A DNA stretch of 64,000 bases from Paenibacillus harenae DSM 16969 (lineage in GTDB: Bacteria; Bacillota; Bacilli; Paenibacillales; Paenibacillaceae), in the NCBI RefSeq assembly GCF_000422465.1, contig NZ_KE383844.1, positions 186,001 through 250,000 of the forward strand. Direction: 5' to 3'. The position numbers and the translations under genes were made by a program. Below the pieces are notes generated by a model. That model saw only the letters and a program-made list of their open reading frames with translations, did no database searches and was not told the DNA's origin. This document shows, piece by piece, positions 36,501 through 44,611 of this stretch (positions are counted from its first letter, which is position 1; every line of letters begins with the position of its first letter).

Positions 36501-37796
36501 TTAGTACAATCCCAAACGCGTGAAGATCGTATCGACATGCTTCAAATGCCATGCCGGGTTAAAGCAATCCTCGATTTCCTCTGCGGAGAGCACCTCGGTA
36601 ATTTCCGGTGTCGACTCGACGATCGAGCGGAATTGGCGCTGCTCCTCCCAAGCCTGCATCGCGCGCGGCTGAACCGTATCGTACGCCTGCTCGCGGCTGA
36701 AGCCTTTGTCAATCAGCTTCGTCATGACGCGGCCGGAGAACGGCACGCCGTACGTCGCCTGCATGTTGCGCTTCATATTTTCCGGGAACACGGTCAGGTT
36801 GTTGATGATGTTACCCAGTCGGTTCAGCATGTAGTTCAGCAGCATCGTCGCATCCGGCAGGATGACGCGCTCCGCCGACGAATGGCTGATGTCGCGCTCA
36901 TGCCAGAGCGGCACGTTCTCGTAGGCTGTCAGCATATGGCCGCGAATGACGCGGGAGAGGCCGGACATGTTCTCGCAGCCGATCGGGTTGCGCTTATGCG
37001 GCATCGCCGACGAACCCTTCTGCCCCTTCGCGAACGGCTCTTCCACCTCGCGGAATTCGCTCTTCTGCAAGGCGCGAATCTCGGTTGCGAACTTGTCGAG
37101 CGAAGTAGCGATCAAAGCGATCGAAGCCATATATTCGGCGTGACGGTCGCGCTGCAGCGTTTGCGTCGAGATTGGAGCTGCCGTTATGCCGAGCTTCTTG
37201 CAGACGAACTCCTCAACGAAAGGATCGATGTTCGCGTACGTGCCGACGGCGCCGGACATTTTGCCGAATTGAACGCCGTTAGCCGCATGGTTGAAGCGCT
37301 CCAGGTTCCGTTTCATTTCCTCGTACCAAAGCGCCATTTTCAAACCGAACGTGGTAGGCTCCGCATGAACGCCATGCGTACGGCCCATCATCGGCGTATC
37401 TTTATATTGAATCGCTTTGTTGCGGAGAATCTCGACAAAACGTTCAATATCCTTTCTCAAAATCTCATTCGCCTGCAGCAGCAGATAACCAAGCGCGGTA
37501 TCTACGACGTCCGTAGACGTTAAGCCGTAATGCACCCATTTGCGCTCCGGCCCGACCGTTTCCGATACGGCGCGGGTGAACGCGATGACGTCGTGGCGCG
37601 TGTCCTGCTCGATTTCATAAATGCGGTCGATATTGAAGCTTGCACTGCGGCGAAGCGCCTCAACGTCCTCCTTCGGAATGACGCCAAGCTCGGACCAAGC
37701 CTCGCATGCGCAAAGCTCAACCTCCAGCCACGCTTTGAATTTGTTCTCCTCCGTCCAGATCGCTCTCATTTCCGGTCTGCTGTAACGCTCCAACAT
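36501..37796 (-). CDS. purB: adenylosuccinate lyase
   Basis: The 431-aa fumarase-superfamily enzyme has MLERYSRPEM at the start, VHYGLTSTDVVDTALG, MGRTHGVHAEPTTFGLK (catalytic His) and the signature GSSAMPHKRNP. It works twice, on SAICAR and adenylosuccinate. Start chosen at the ATG before MLERYS, which gives the usual family length; a longer frame is unsupported. Confidence 0.96.
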   Translation of the reverse strand: MLERYSRPEMRAIWTEENKFKAWLEVELCACEAWSELGVIPKEDVEALRRSASFNIDRIYEIEQDTRHDVIAFTRAVSETVGPERKWVHYGLTSTDVVDTALGYLLLQANEILRKDIERFVEILRNKAIQYKDTPMMGRTHGVHAEPTTFGLKMALWYEEMKRNLERFNHAANGVQFGKMSGAVGTYANIDPFVEEFVCKKLGITAAPISTQTLQRDRHAEYMASIALIATSLDKFATEIRALQKSEFREVEEPFAKGQKGSSAMPHKRNPIGCENMSGLSRVIRGHMLTAYENVPLWHERDISHSSAERVILPDATMLLNYMLNRLGNIINNLTVFPENMKRNMQATYGVPFSGRVMTKLIDKGFSREQAYDTVQPRAMQAWEEQRQFRSIVESTPEITEVLSAEEIEDCFNPAWHLKHVDTIFTRLGLY

Positions 37797-37803
37797 GATT
37801 GCT

Positions 37804-38979
37804 TCACACCTTCCAAATAGTCGTTTCTTCAATCCAGCCCAGCGCGGCGTCTATGTGAGAAGCCAGCACGTTCACGTGGCCCATCTTCCGCTTCTCGACC
37901 GCATCCTTCTTCCCGTACAAATGCACCTTCGGCGCGGCTCCGAACCGCTCCGCCGCCTCATCCCTGCCGGCCATCCGCGCAAGCAGCGGCTCTAGATGCT
38001 GGCCGAGCACATTTACCATGACGACCGGGCTCATGAGCGCCGTATCTCCGAGCGGCAAACCGCATACCGCGCGCACATGCTGCTCGAATTGCGACGTCCG
38101 GCAAGCCTCCATCGTGTAATGTCCGCTGTTATGCGGCCGCGGCGCAAGCTCGTTCACGAACAGCTCGCCGCTCGCCGTATAGAACAGCTCCACGGCAATG
38201 AGTCCGACAACGCCCAAGCCCTCCGCGATCCGGATCGCGAGGCGCTCGGCTTCGCGCTGCACCGTTTCGCCGATCCGTGCCGGCACGATGGATAAATGCA
38301 ATATATTATCGACGTGTATATTTTCCGCAACGGGGAAAGCTTTTATTTCACCCTGCGGATTTCGCGCCGCTATAACCGATAATTCCTTCTCGAAGCGGAT
38401 GAACTGCTCCAGCACGAGCTGAACGCCCGCCCGCGCCAGCGTCTCATACGCTTCCGGGATTTCTTCCTCGCCTCGGATGACCCACTGGCCCTTGCCGTCG
38501 TAACCGCCCGTCGCCGTCTTCAGCACGCAGGGCGTTCCGAAGCGCTTCACCGCCTCGCGAAGCTCGTCTACGCTGCGGATTTCGCTGTACGGCGCAACCC
38601 GTACGCCCGCCGCTTCAATCGCCCGCTTCTCGCGCAGCCGGTGCTGCGTCGCGTAGAGCAGCTCGCTGCCCTGCGGCACGTAGGATTCCGCCATCAGCAT
38701 CGCCGCTACGCTGGCATCGACATTTTCGAATTCGTATGTGATGACATCCGAACGTTTAGCGAGCTCGCGGGCCGCTTCGCGATCGTCATACGCCGCTGTG
38801 ATTTGTTCCGCGACCTGTCCGGCCGGCGCGTCCGGCGTCGGATCCATTGCGACGAAGCGATACCCCATCGCGCTGCCCGCATTCGCCATCATCCGCCCGA
38901 GCTGGCCCCCGCCGAGAATGCCGATCGTGCTTCCCGGCAGCACGGTCTTCGGCTGCTGCTTCAACACTCCGCCGCTCAT
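37804..38979 (-). CDS. purK: N5-carboxyaminoimidazole ribonucleotide synthase
   Basis: The 391-aa ATP-grasp protein has TIGILGGGQLGRMMA, DVITYEFENVD, VLKTATGGYDGKGQWVI, EQFIRFEKELSVIAAR and ELAPRPHNSGHYT. It makes N5-CAIR from AIR, bicarbonate and ATP. It overlaps purE by 4 nt (ATGA) and ends 7 nt before purB. Confidence 0.96.
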   Translation of the reverse strand: MSGGVLKQQPKTVLPGSTIGILGGGQLGRMMANAGSAMGYRFVAMDPTPDAPAGQVAEQITAAYDDREAARELAKRSDVITYEFENVDASVAAMLMAESYVPQGSELLYATQHRLREKRAIEAAGVRVAPYSEIRSVDELREAVKRFGTPCVLKTATGGYDGKGQWVIRGEEEIPEAYETLARAGVQLVLEQFIRFEKELSVIAARNPQGEIKAFPVAENIHVDNILHLSIVPARIGETVQREAERLAIRIAEGLGVVGLIAVELFYTASGELFVNELAPRPHNSGHYTMEACRTSQFEQHVRAVCGLPLGDTALMSPVVMVNVLGQHLEPLLARMAGRDEAAERFGAAPKVHLYGKKDAVEKRKMGHVNVLASHIDAALGWIEETTIWKV

Positions 38980-39461
38980 AACGTCTCGCTGCTCTCGAGC
39001 ACTTCCCGCTTCACGCGCTCGCGTCTGGCTTGCACGCGCGCCTGAACCTCGGGATCGAACGCTCCGAGCATTTGCGCAGCCAGCAGGCCGGCGTTCGTAC
39101 CGCCCGCGTTGCCGATCGCTACGGTAGCGACCGGAATGCCGCCGGGCATCTGTACGATCGACAGCAGCGAATCGAGCCCGCTCAAATTCGACGACTTCAC
39201 GGGAACGCCAATAACCGGCAAAATCGTCTTCGCAGCGACCATGCCGGGCAAATGCGCAGCTCCGCCGGCTCCGGCGATAATCACCTTCAGCCCGCGTTCA
39301 ACCGCGGTCTCCGCATATTCAAACATTAAATCCGGCGTCCGATGCGCCGAAACGACCTTTTTCTCATAAGGAATTTGCAATTCCTCCAGAACTTCGCAGG
39401 CTAATTTCATTGTGTCCCAATCCGATTTGCTGCCCATGATGACGCCCACCTTCGCCGACAT
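38976..39461 (-). CDS. purE: N5-CAIR mutase, PurE class I
   Basis: The 161-aa protein begins with VGVIMGSKSDWDTMK, followed by VSAHRTPDLM and IAGAGGAAHLPGMVAAKT. It moves the carboxylate of N5-CAIR to C4. AAGGTAGG lies before the ATG. It is the first structural gene of the purine operon, 30 nt after the leader terminator. Confidence 0.96.
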   Translation of the reverse strand: MSAKVGVIMGSKSDWDTMKLACEVLEELQIPYEKKVVSAHRTPDLMFEYAETAVERGLKVIIAGAGGAAHLPGMVAAKTILPVIGVPVKSSNLSGLDSLLSIVQMPGGIPVATVAIGNAGGTNAGLLAAQMLGAFDPEVQARVQARRERVKREVLESSETL

Positions 39462-39490
39462 GCGATCAAACCTACCTTCATATGAGATGA

Positions 39491-39764
39491 TAAAAACGTA
39501 AAAAGGCCCGTCAGCAACCTATATAATAAGAGGATTGCCGCTGGACCCGAGCTTAAAGCGATAGGGATCTATCACTTCGGTATGAAACGAATGCAGCGGT
39601 TCAACGAGCCCCAAAGAGACAACAGAAGGCTGCCCCGTTAGAGAGGCAACCTGAACCCGCGAAAGGTCGTCGATCCGCTGCGATTATTCGTTTCAATAGC
39701 TCGTAGTCCGAAAATTAAGGTTTCCGGGTAGAAACATTCAGGCCATATCCCAAATATATACGAG
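39491..39764 (-). promoter_or_regulatory. guanine riboswitch with long structured leader and terminator
   Basis: The minus-strand aptamer (39700-39764) has CTCGTATAT at the start, ATATGGC, the core TTTCTACCC and GGACTACGAG at the end. The base after GGA is C, the guanine-specific type. Downstream, GAAACGAAT-AATC-GCAGCGG (39675-39694) is complementary to CCGCTGC-ATTCGTTTC (39584-39599), enclosing a GGTTGCC/GGCAGCC hairpin (39628-39651). An intrinsic terminator follows (39500-39547: GGTCC/GGGCC stem, five Ts). The terminator 5' arm contains CAGCGG, the same bases as the first long-range arm, so the two compete for CCGCTG. Excess guanine should end transcription before purE. Confidence 0.9.
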
Positions 39765-39801
39765 ATTTCTTGGGCGGTATACTCCGCCTCAAACCTATTC
39801 T

Positions 39802-39845
39802 AGTTTATCGAATCCCCCTGCTACTGTCAACAAAATACGAACATT
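39802..39845 (-). promoter_or_regulatory. purE promoter with PurR-box-like site
   Basis: On the minus strand TTGACA (39830-39825) and TAAACT (39807-39802) are 17 bp apart, starting transcription just before the riboswitch. Upstream, AATACGAACATT (39834-39845, plus-strand sense) matches the Bacillus PurBox core CGAAC with AT-rich flanks, so PurR repression at low adenine signal is likely. Confidence 0.65.
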
Positions 39846-39966
39846 AAAATGGGGTTCTTTTGGAAAGGTTCGCTTTTCCGGTCTATCTATCCAAAAACTC
39901 CCTCGTTAAGAGGACCCTATTGCCAGAAGATGGTTTTTCATTCGAATAGGAACGCCTTTTCTTGTG

Positions 39967-40030
39967 CAGCGGTTAACCGGCCTTTAATGCGAAAAGGGAC
40001 CCCTGGATCAAGCAGGCAGTCCCTCTTTCT
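39967..40030. terminator. terminator between purine leader and sspH, part of a dispersed cassette
   Basis: The stem AAAGGGAC.../...GTCCCTCTTT with an inner CTG/CAG can terminate sspH (minus). The surrounding 60 bp (GCGGTTAACCGGCC, AATGCGAAAAGGGAC, AGGCAGTCC) closely matches 43262-43322, see the repeat there. It also marks the boundary to the leader region. Confidence 0.7.
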
Positions 40031-40210
40031 TTAATTTTCTATAAGACTGTTCAGCGGAACCTCTTGCTCCTGCTCCGGCTGGTCAAGCGGGTAGATTCGA
40101 GCCGTTTCGTTATTTTCATCCACATGCTGGATATAAACAGGTGTCCCTTCATAGGACACATTAGCCATGACGGACGATTCGGCAATCTCCATTGCACGTT
40201 GTTTGTTCAT
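40031..40210 (-). CDS. sspH: small acid-soluble spore protein, H type
   Basis: The 59-aa peptide begins MNKQRAMEIAESSVMANV, continues YIQHVDENNETARIYPLD and ends QEVPLNSLIEN. This matches SspH of Bacillales, a minor small acid-soluble spore protein made in the forespore. GGAGGCGG lies 6 nt before the ATG. It is monocistronic with a terminator just beyond the stop codon, and identifies the organism as spore forming. Confidence 0.92.
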   Translation of the reverse strand: MNKQRAMEIAESSVMANVSYEGTPVYIQHVDENNETARIYPLDQPEQEQEVPLNSLIEN

Positions 40211-40372
40211 TAGCAGCCGCCTCCATTCCTGTGCGAATGGTTTTAATGTTTCTCAAACTTGCCGATTTATTCTGCCCTCTCATGAATTGCTTTTCTTTAT
40301 GGCTTTAAATCGAATGGCCTGTTCGATATCGGTGACCAACGTTTCCAATCCGCACGCGGCCAGCCGTACTTT

Positions 40373-40735
40373 TTATTCACCGATCGTTTGCCGGTCCGGC
40401 GCCGAGTAGGCGATGATCATACGGCATGGCTCCCAGCCGACCGCCGTCGCGTTATGCGCGACGTTCCGCGGAATGCGCAGCATCATGCCGGTCTCCAGCC
40501 GGAACACCTCGTCCCCCAGCGTATGATCGCATTGACCGGACAGGACGAAGATAATTTCCTCGCAATTCGGGTGCGCGTGTCTCGGGTTCGATTGTCCGGC
40601 GTTAATATAGACCATGCCGAACGTCATTTCGCTGTCCGGATCGATCTCCTGGCTGCAAAGCCAGCGGATTTTACCCCAATCCTGTTCAAACAATTGCCCC
40701 AAGTCCTCGCTTCTAATGTCCGTTACAGTTGCCAT
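40373..40735 (-). CDS. cupin-domain protein
   Basis: The 120-aa single-domain cupin has the metal-binding motif pattern in NPRHAHPNCEEIIFVLSG (HxHxxxxE) and the second motif in MLRIPRNVAHNATA. Small cupins of this type bind sugars or metals or act as isomerases; no substrate can be named. Start chosen at the ATG after AAGGAG; a longer frame begins within that site region. Confidence 0.75.
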   Translation of the reverse strand: MATVTDIRSEDLGQLFEQDWGKIRWLCSQEIDPDSEMTFGMVYINAGQSNPRHAHPNCEEIIFVLSGQCDHTLGDEVFRLETGMMLRIPRNVAHNATAVGWEPCRMIIAYSAPDRQTIGE

Positions 40736-40820
40736 TGCGTCATTCTCCTTTTGCATGTGGATTACTTACCGGTTCGGGCATCGGAATCGCGGCTAATTCG
40801 GATTTCCCCTTCATGACGGA

Positions 40821-40928
40821 TTATAATTCCGCGTTACGCATCGATCGGGCCGACTCTTCCTTGCAGCTCATAAGCCGAAATGCGCGAAGAACGCCTTCCA
40901 GTGCCTCTTTCGGCAAAATGCGTTTCAT
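40821..40928 (-). CDS. possible 35-residue peptide
   Basis: The ORF MKRILPKEALEGVLRAFRLM... (ending SMRNAEL) has only a weak site (AAGG, 13 nt upstream). The N-terminal half is amphipathic-helical and basic. There is no family match and no signal peptide. It may well be chance. Confidence 0.25.
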   Translation of the reverse strand: MKRILPKEALEGVLRAFRLMSCKEESARSMRNAEL

Positions 40929-41093
40929 TTAAGGAAACCTTGTTGAATTAGACTCATTATAGTGTACCTATTTATTACCCGCAACCGTTTTCTCATTATT
41001 TGGGCGCTGCCAGGCGCGTAAAGAACAAAATCACGGGCGACAATTTGAGATCGGGGCTCTATTCCAGCGTAACGGGAGAGATAAACAAACATT

Positions 41094-41121
41094 AAAAAAA
41101 GCGCTGCGATCGCGAGCGCTT
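41094..41121 (-). terminator. terminator of the XRE-cupin gene
   Basis: AAGCGCT pairs with AGCGCTT around a GCGATCGCG loop, followed on the minus strand by seven T residues, 47 nt past the stop codon. Confidence 0.8.
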
Positions 41122-41168
41122 CCAGGCATGGATAAGCATGATGTCAAAATGATAAACAAACGAAACGA

Positions 41169-41735
41169 TTATTCCGAATCCGGCTCGTCCGCCTGCTTCG
41201 ACTGCGTAAATACGGCCAAATACTTCACTTCCTCCGATACCGGAAATATAGTGTGTTTGTCCAGCGAATCGAAATAAAGGCTGTCCCCGGGTCTGAGCGT
41301 GTATTCGACGTTCCCGACCTTATACCGCATTTCGCCTTCCAGGATAAAAATAAACTCCTCGCCCTTGTGGCTAAACACTTTGCGTTTGTCGTCCTCGCCC
41401 TTTCGGCATACGAACAGGAACGGCTGCATCCATTTATCGCCCCGCTCGACGGCGAAGGCGTGGAACGAATATCCTTTATCCGTCTTGACCAGCCGGGATT
41501 GCGTGATTTCTTTCGGCGTGTAGACGGTACCCGATACTTGCTGGTCGTCAAGCAGGATCGATACCTTCGTGCCGAGGGCGTCCGCGATTTTCATCAGCGT
41601 TGCGATGGGCGGAATCGTCTTGCCGTTTTCGATTTTGGAAAGCAGGCTTTTGGAGAAGCCGCAAATGTCGGCGATTTCCGTCAAATTGCGATTTTGCTCC
41701 AGCCGCATTTTTTTGATTTTATTACCCAGATCCAT
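41169..41735 (-). CDS. XRE-family regulator with C-terminal cupin
   Basis: The 188-aa protein has an N-terminal helix-turn-helix (IKKMRLEQNRNLTEIADICG, FSKSLLSKIENGKTIPP) and a C-terminal cupin (SHKGEEFIFILEGEMRYKVG, LRPGDSLYFDSLDKHTIFP). This layout is common for regulators of small-molecule metabolism (compare PuuR and related). An effector probably binds the cupin. AAGGGACGG precedes the ATG. Direct repeats TTCAAC-N6-TTCAAC upstream (41761-41784) may be operator sites. Confidence 0.85.
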   Translation of the reverse strand: MDLGNKIKKMRLEQNRNLTEIADICGFSKSLLSKIENGKTIPPIATLMKIADALGTKVSILLDDQQVSGTVYTPKEITQSRLVKTDKGYSFHAFAVERGDKWMQPFLFVCRKGEDDKRKVFSHKGEEFIFILEGEMRYKVGNVEYTLRPGDSLYFDSLDKHTIFPVSEEVKYLAVFTQSKQADEPDSE

Positions 41736-41987
41736 CGCTATCCGTCCCTTAAACTATATTGTTCAACATTGTAATTCAACTTTGTTTAGTATAATTACAC
41801 CAGATGGATTTGGCAATGTAGTACGGCTCGCCTCTAATTCGGTGTCACTAGCCTCCGCTTCATATCAGACTAGGAACGCCTTTCGTTGAATACAGTTATA
41901 TAAAAGAAGCCTTCCCGGCATACGCCGCACAAAGCCGGCCAACCGAACTGCTTCAGGCAAGGATTTAAAAAGGAGGTTAGGTAAAGG

Positions 41988-43265
41988 GTGCAAATTCATG
42001 TCGTACGAAGAGGCGATTCCTTGTATCAGCTGTCCCAAAGGTATGGCGTTACTGTCAATGAAATTGCCGCAGCGAACGGGCTGGACGATTCAAACGTGCT
42101 CGTCGTCGGTCAATCCCTCATCATTCCGACCGAAGCAGGGAGCCACCGGGTAGCCCCTGGCGAAACGCTGTGGTCGATAGCCCAGCGGTATGGCGTTACC
42201 ATTCAGGAGCTGGCCAGCGCGAATCGATTGACCAATCCCGCCCTTATTAATCCCGGTCAAACGCTCATTATCCCGCAAGCGGCAAAACCTGTTATCGAGG
42301 TCAATGCTTATACGGAAAGATTCGGCTCTGAGGGCGTAGCGATCGTCGAGGATATCGGCGAATACTTAACGTACTTAAGTCCGTTCAGCTACCGTGTCCG
42401 GGCAGACGGAACCTTCACGGATTTGGACGATTCCGCGGTAATCAACGCCGCTTACTCGCAGCGGGTTGCTCCCATGATGGTCATTACGAATTTCGAGAAC
42501 GGTACGTTCAGCTCGGATATCGCGCACGCGGTGCTGGCGGACCCCTCCGCCCAGGAAAGGCTGATCGCTAACATTGTAGCGACGATGCGGCAGAAGGGCT
42601 ATCAAGCGCTGAATGTCGACTTCGAGTATATCCGGCCGGCCGACCGCGAGCTGTATAACGTTTTCCTGCAAAGACTCGTAGACGGTCTTCATCCGCAGAA
42701 TTACCTGGTTTCGACCTGTCTGGCGCCAAAGATCAGCGCCGCTCAGACAGGCACGCTCTATGAGGCGCATGATTATCCGGCACACGGCCGCATCGTCGAC
42801 TTCGTCGTCCTCATGACCTATGAGTGGGGGTGGTCCGGCGGTCCTCCGCGAGCCGTAGCTCCGCTGAACGAGGTCGTAAAGGTGCTGAATTATGCGGTGT
42901 CCGTCATTCCAACGGAAAAAATCGTGATGGGCATGCCTTTATACGGTTACGATTGGACGCTCCCTTACGTGCAGGGCGCCAAGTGGGCGCCGACCGTCGG
43001 GCCGAAGGCAGCCGTTGAGCGGGCGAACCGATTCGGGGCGACGATCCGATACGATGAGGAGGGACAATCGCCTTACTACAACTATTACGATCAGGAGGGC
43101 CGCGAGCATATTGTCTGGTTCGAGGATGCGCGGAGCGTGCAGGCGAAATTCAACATCGTCAAATCGTACAATTTGCGCGGCGTCAGCTATTGGGTGCTTG
43201 GCGTAGAGTTTCCGCAGAACTGGTATGTGTTAAATGCTAATTTTACCATCAAGAAGCTGGTGTAG
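41988..43265 (+). CDS. LysM-GH18 spore peptidoglycan hydrolase, YaaH-like
   Basis: The 425-aa protein has two LysM modules (VVRRGDSLYQLSQRYGVTV, AAANGLDDSNVLVVGQSLIIP; and RVAPGETLWSIAQRYGVTI), then a GH18-fold hydrolase domain with catalytic acid in ALNVDFEYIRPAD and later MPLYGYDWTLPY. This matches YaaH/YvbX-type spore germination hydrolases (spore coat or cortex). No signal peptide precedes the LysM, consistent with mother-cell coat proteins. GTG start, GGAGG 11 nt upstream. Confidence 0.9.
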   Translation: MQIHVVRRGDSLYQLSQRYGVTVNEIAAANGLDDSNVLVVGQSLIIPTEAGSHRVAPGETLWSIAQRYGVTIQELASANRLTNPALINPGQTLIIPQAAKPVIEVNAYTERFGSEGVAIVEDIGEYLTYLSPFSYRVRADGTFTDLDDSAVINAAYSQRVAPMMVITNFENGTFSSDIAHAVLADPSAQERLIANIVATMRQKGYQALNVDFEYIRPADRELYNVFLQRLVDGLHPQNYLVSTCLAPKISAAQTGTLYEAHDYPAHGRIVDFVVLMTYEWGWSGGPPRAVAPLNEVVKVLNYAVSVIPTEKIVMGMPLYGYDWTLPYVQGAKWAPTVGPKAAVERANRFGATIRYDEEGQSPYYNYYDQEGREHIVWFEDARSVQAKFNIVKSYNLRGVSYWVLGVEFPQNWYVLNANFTIKKLV

Positions 43266-43278
43266 CGGCTGACCGGCC

Positions 43279-43322
43279 TGCAATGCGAAGAGGGACTCCC
43301 TTATCAGGCAGTCCTTCTTCTA
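43279..43322 (+). terminator. terminator, second copy of the 60-bp cassette
   Basis: The stem AGGGACT/AGTCCTT with loop CCCTTATCAGGC is followed by CTTCTATAT. The segment 43262-43322 matches 39966-40030 with few changes (GCGGCTGACCGGCC, AATGCGAAGAGGGACT, AGGCAGTCC), so this is a copied terminator unit overlapping the stop codon region of the upstream gene. Confidence 0.7.
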
Positions 43323-43406
43323 TATAAGTTGAACTACAGAATCGTAAGCGCGAGCGGAGAGAGTAAATCGTTCTGGAGAAACAAAGTGCTCATTCCGATT
43401 ATTCGA

Positions 43407-43919
43407 TTACGATTTTCCCGCTTTCATCATCTTCGCCATGAATTCGATCACGGAGTAGGATACGACTTGCCGGTCCCGATAAACGGCGCTAATGGCATCC
43501 GGTTTCATGCTTAATATGCCCTTCTGCAAAATGGCTGCCTTAAACCCTCTCTCCGTCGCGCCGTTAGCCGTGAACGTGATGCAATGCTCTGCGGCAAGGC
43601 CGCAAATCACGACGAATTCAACGCCTTGTTCGCGCAGAATCCGTTCCAGATCCGTTTTCCAGAACGCATTCGAATACTCTTTCTCCACCCGAAGGTCATT
43701 CGGTCCTATGGTCACTTGAGGGATAATCGATCTTGCATCGCGATCTTCGTCTCCGTTAGCCCCTTCCATGTCCTGGATGTGGATAACGGTTTGCTCCGCT
43801 GCCCGCAACAGTCCGGATACATGATTAATATACACGCAAGCTTCTTCCACCTGCTGCATGTCAAAGCCTTCATCTATGAATGATTGCTGCATATCCACAA
43901 TTAACAATCCGATTTTCAT
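43407..43919 (-). CDS. isochorismatase-family cysteine hydrolase
   Basis: The 170-aa protein has the family triad: Asp9 in LLIVDMQQSF, Lys80 in RVEKEYSNAF and Cys113 in LAAEHCITFTANGA. It probably hydrolyses an amide or nicotinamide-type substrate; which one is unknown. No partner gene of a pathway is adjacent; a nitroreductase gene lies upstream on the same strand (74-nt gap). Confidence 0.85.
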   Translation of the reverse strand: MKIGLLIVDMQQSFIDEGFDMQQVEEACVYINHVSGLLRAAEQTVIHIQDMEGANGDEDRDARSIIPQVTIGPNDLRVEKEYSNAFWKTDLERILREQGVEFVVICGLAAEHCITFTANGATERGFKAAILQKGILSMKPDAISAVYRDRQVVSYSVIEFMAKMMKAGKS

Positions 43920-43993
43920 GGTTATCCCCTAACCTCTCGCCCTCGTTATTTTGAAAAAAAGAGCAGACAAGCTGCTCTGTTCCCTGCTTACAG

Positions 43994-44563
43994 CTATTCC
44001 AGCCAAACCGTCTTCGCCGTCACCGGTACCCGCCGCGCGGCCGGGGCCTGCATATCCGGCTTCCCGAGATAAACGAATCCGACGATCTCCTGTTCCGCAT
44101 GCAGTCCGAACGTCTCTTTCATTAGCGGGTGATACATCGGATCGCCCGAACGCCATATTGCGCCTAATCCGTTCGCATGCGCGGCGAGCAGCAGATTCTG
44201 CACCGCGGCATGGGCGGCGGCCAGCTCTTCCGCCGGCACAGCCTTCGGGTCGGCGGACGGCGAGCATACGGCCGCGATAACGACCGGTGCCCGAAACGCC
44301 TTCAGCTTCTCCTTCGCCAGCCGCTCCTCCAGCTCCTGTCCGCTCAGCTCCGGCAAGGCGGATGCAGCCACACGGGCATAGCCTTCGCCCAGCTTCGCTC
44401 TTCCGTCTCCGGTCATTACGATAAAGGTCCACGGCTGCGTATGATGATGGCATGGCGCCCAGGCTGCCGCCTCAAGCAGCTTCTCGATAACGCCCCGGTC
44501 AATCGGATCGGGCTTCACCCGTCCGATCGACCTCCGCGTGCGAATCGCTTCCTCTACATTCAT
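43994..44563 (-). CDS. nitroreductase-family flavoprotein
   Basis: The 189-aa protein has the FMN-binding features of the family: EEAIRTRRSIGR, LEAAAWAPCHHHTQPWTF, LLLAAHANGLGAIWRSGD and GFVYLGKPD. These enzymes reduce nitro compounds or other electron acceptors with NAD(P)H. Start ATG after GGAGGAAT; the longer frame includes the site. Confidence 0.82.
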   Translation of the reverse strand: MNVEEAIRTRRSIGRVKPDPIDRGVIEKLLEAAAWAPCHHHTQPWTFIVMTGDGRAKLGEGYARVAASALPELSGQELEERLAKEKLKAFRAPVVIAAVCSPSADPKAVPAEELAAAHAAVQNLLLAAHANGLGAIWRSGDPMYHPLMKETFGLHAEQEIVGFVYLGKPDMQAPAARRVPVTAKTVWLE

Positions 44564-44611
44564 ATCCGATTCCTCCACATGACCATTTATAAGCGTTAAA
44601 CTTATAAAGTC

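Noticed and set aside
39584..39694. Tandem PRPP (ykkC-type) aptamer after the guanine aptamer
   Set aside because: The conserved ykkC core (GGGANAAAAGCCCGGG-like) is missing on this strand; the domain has another fold.
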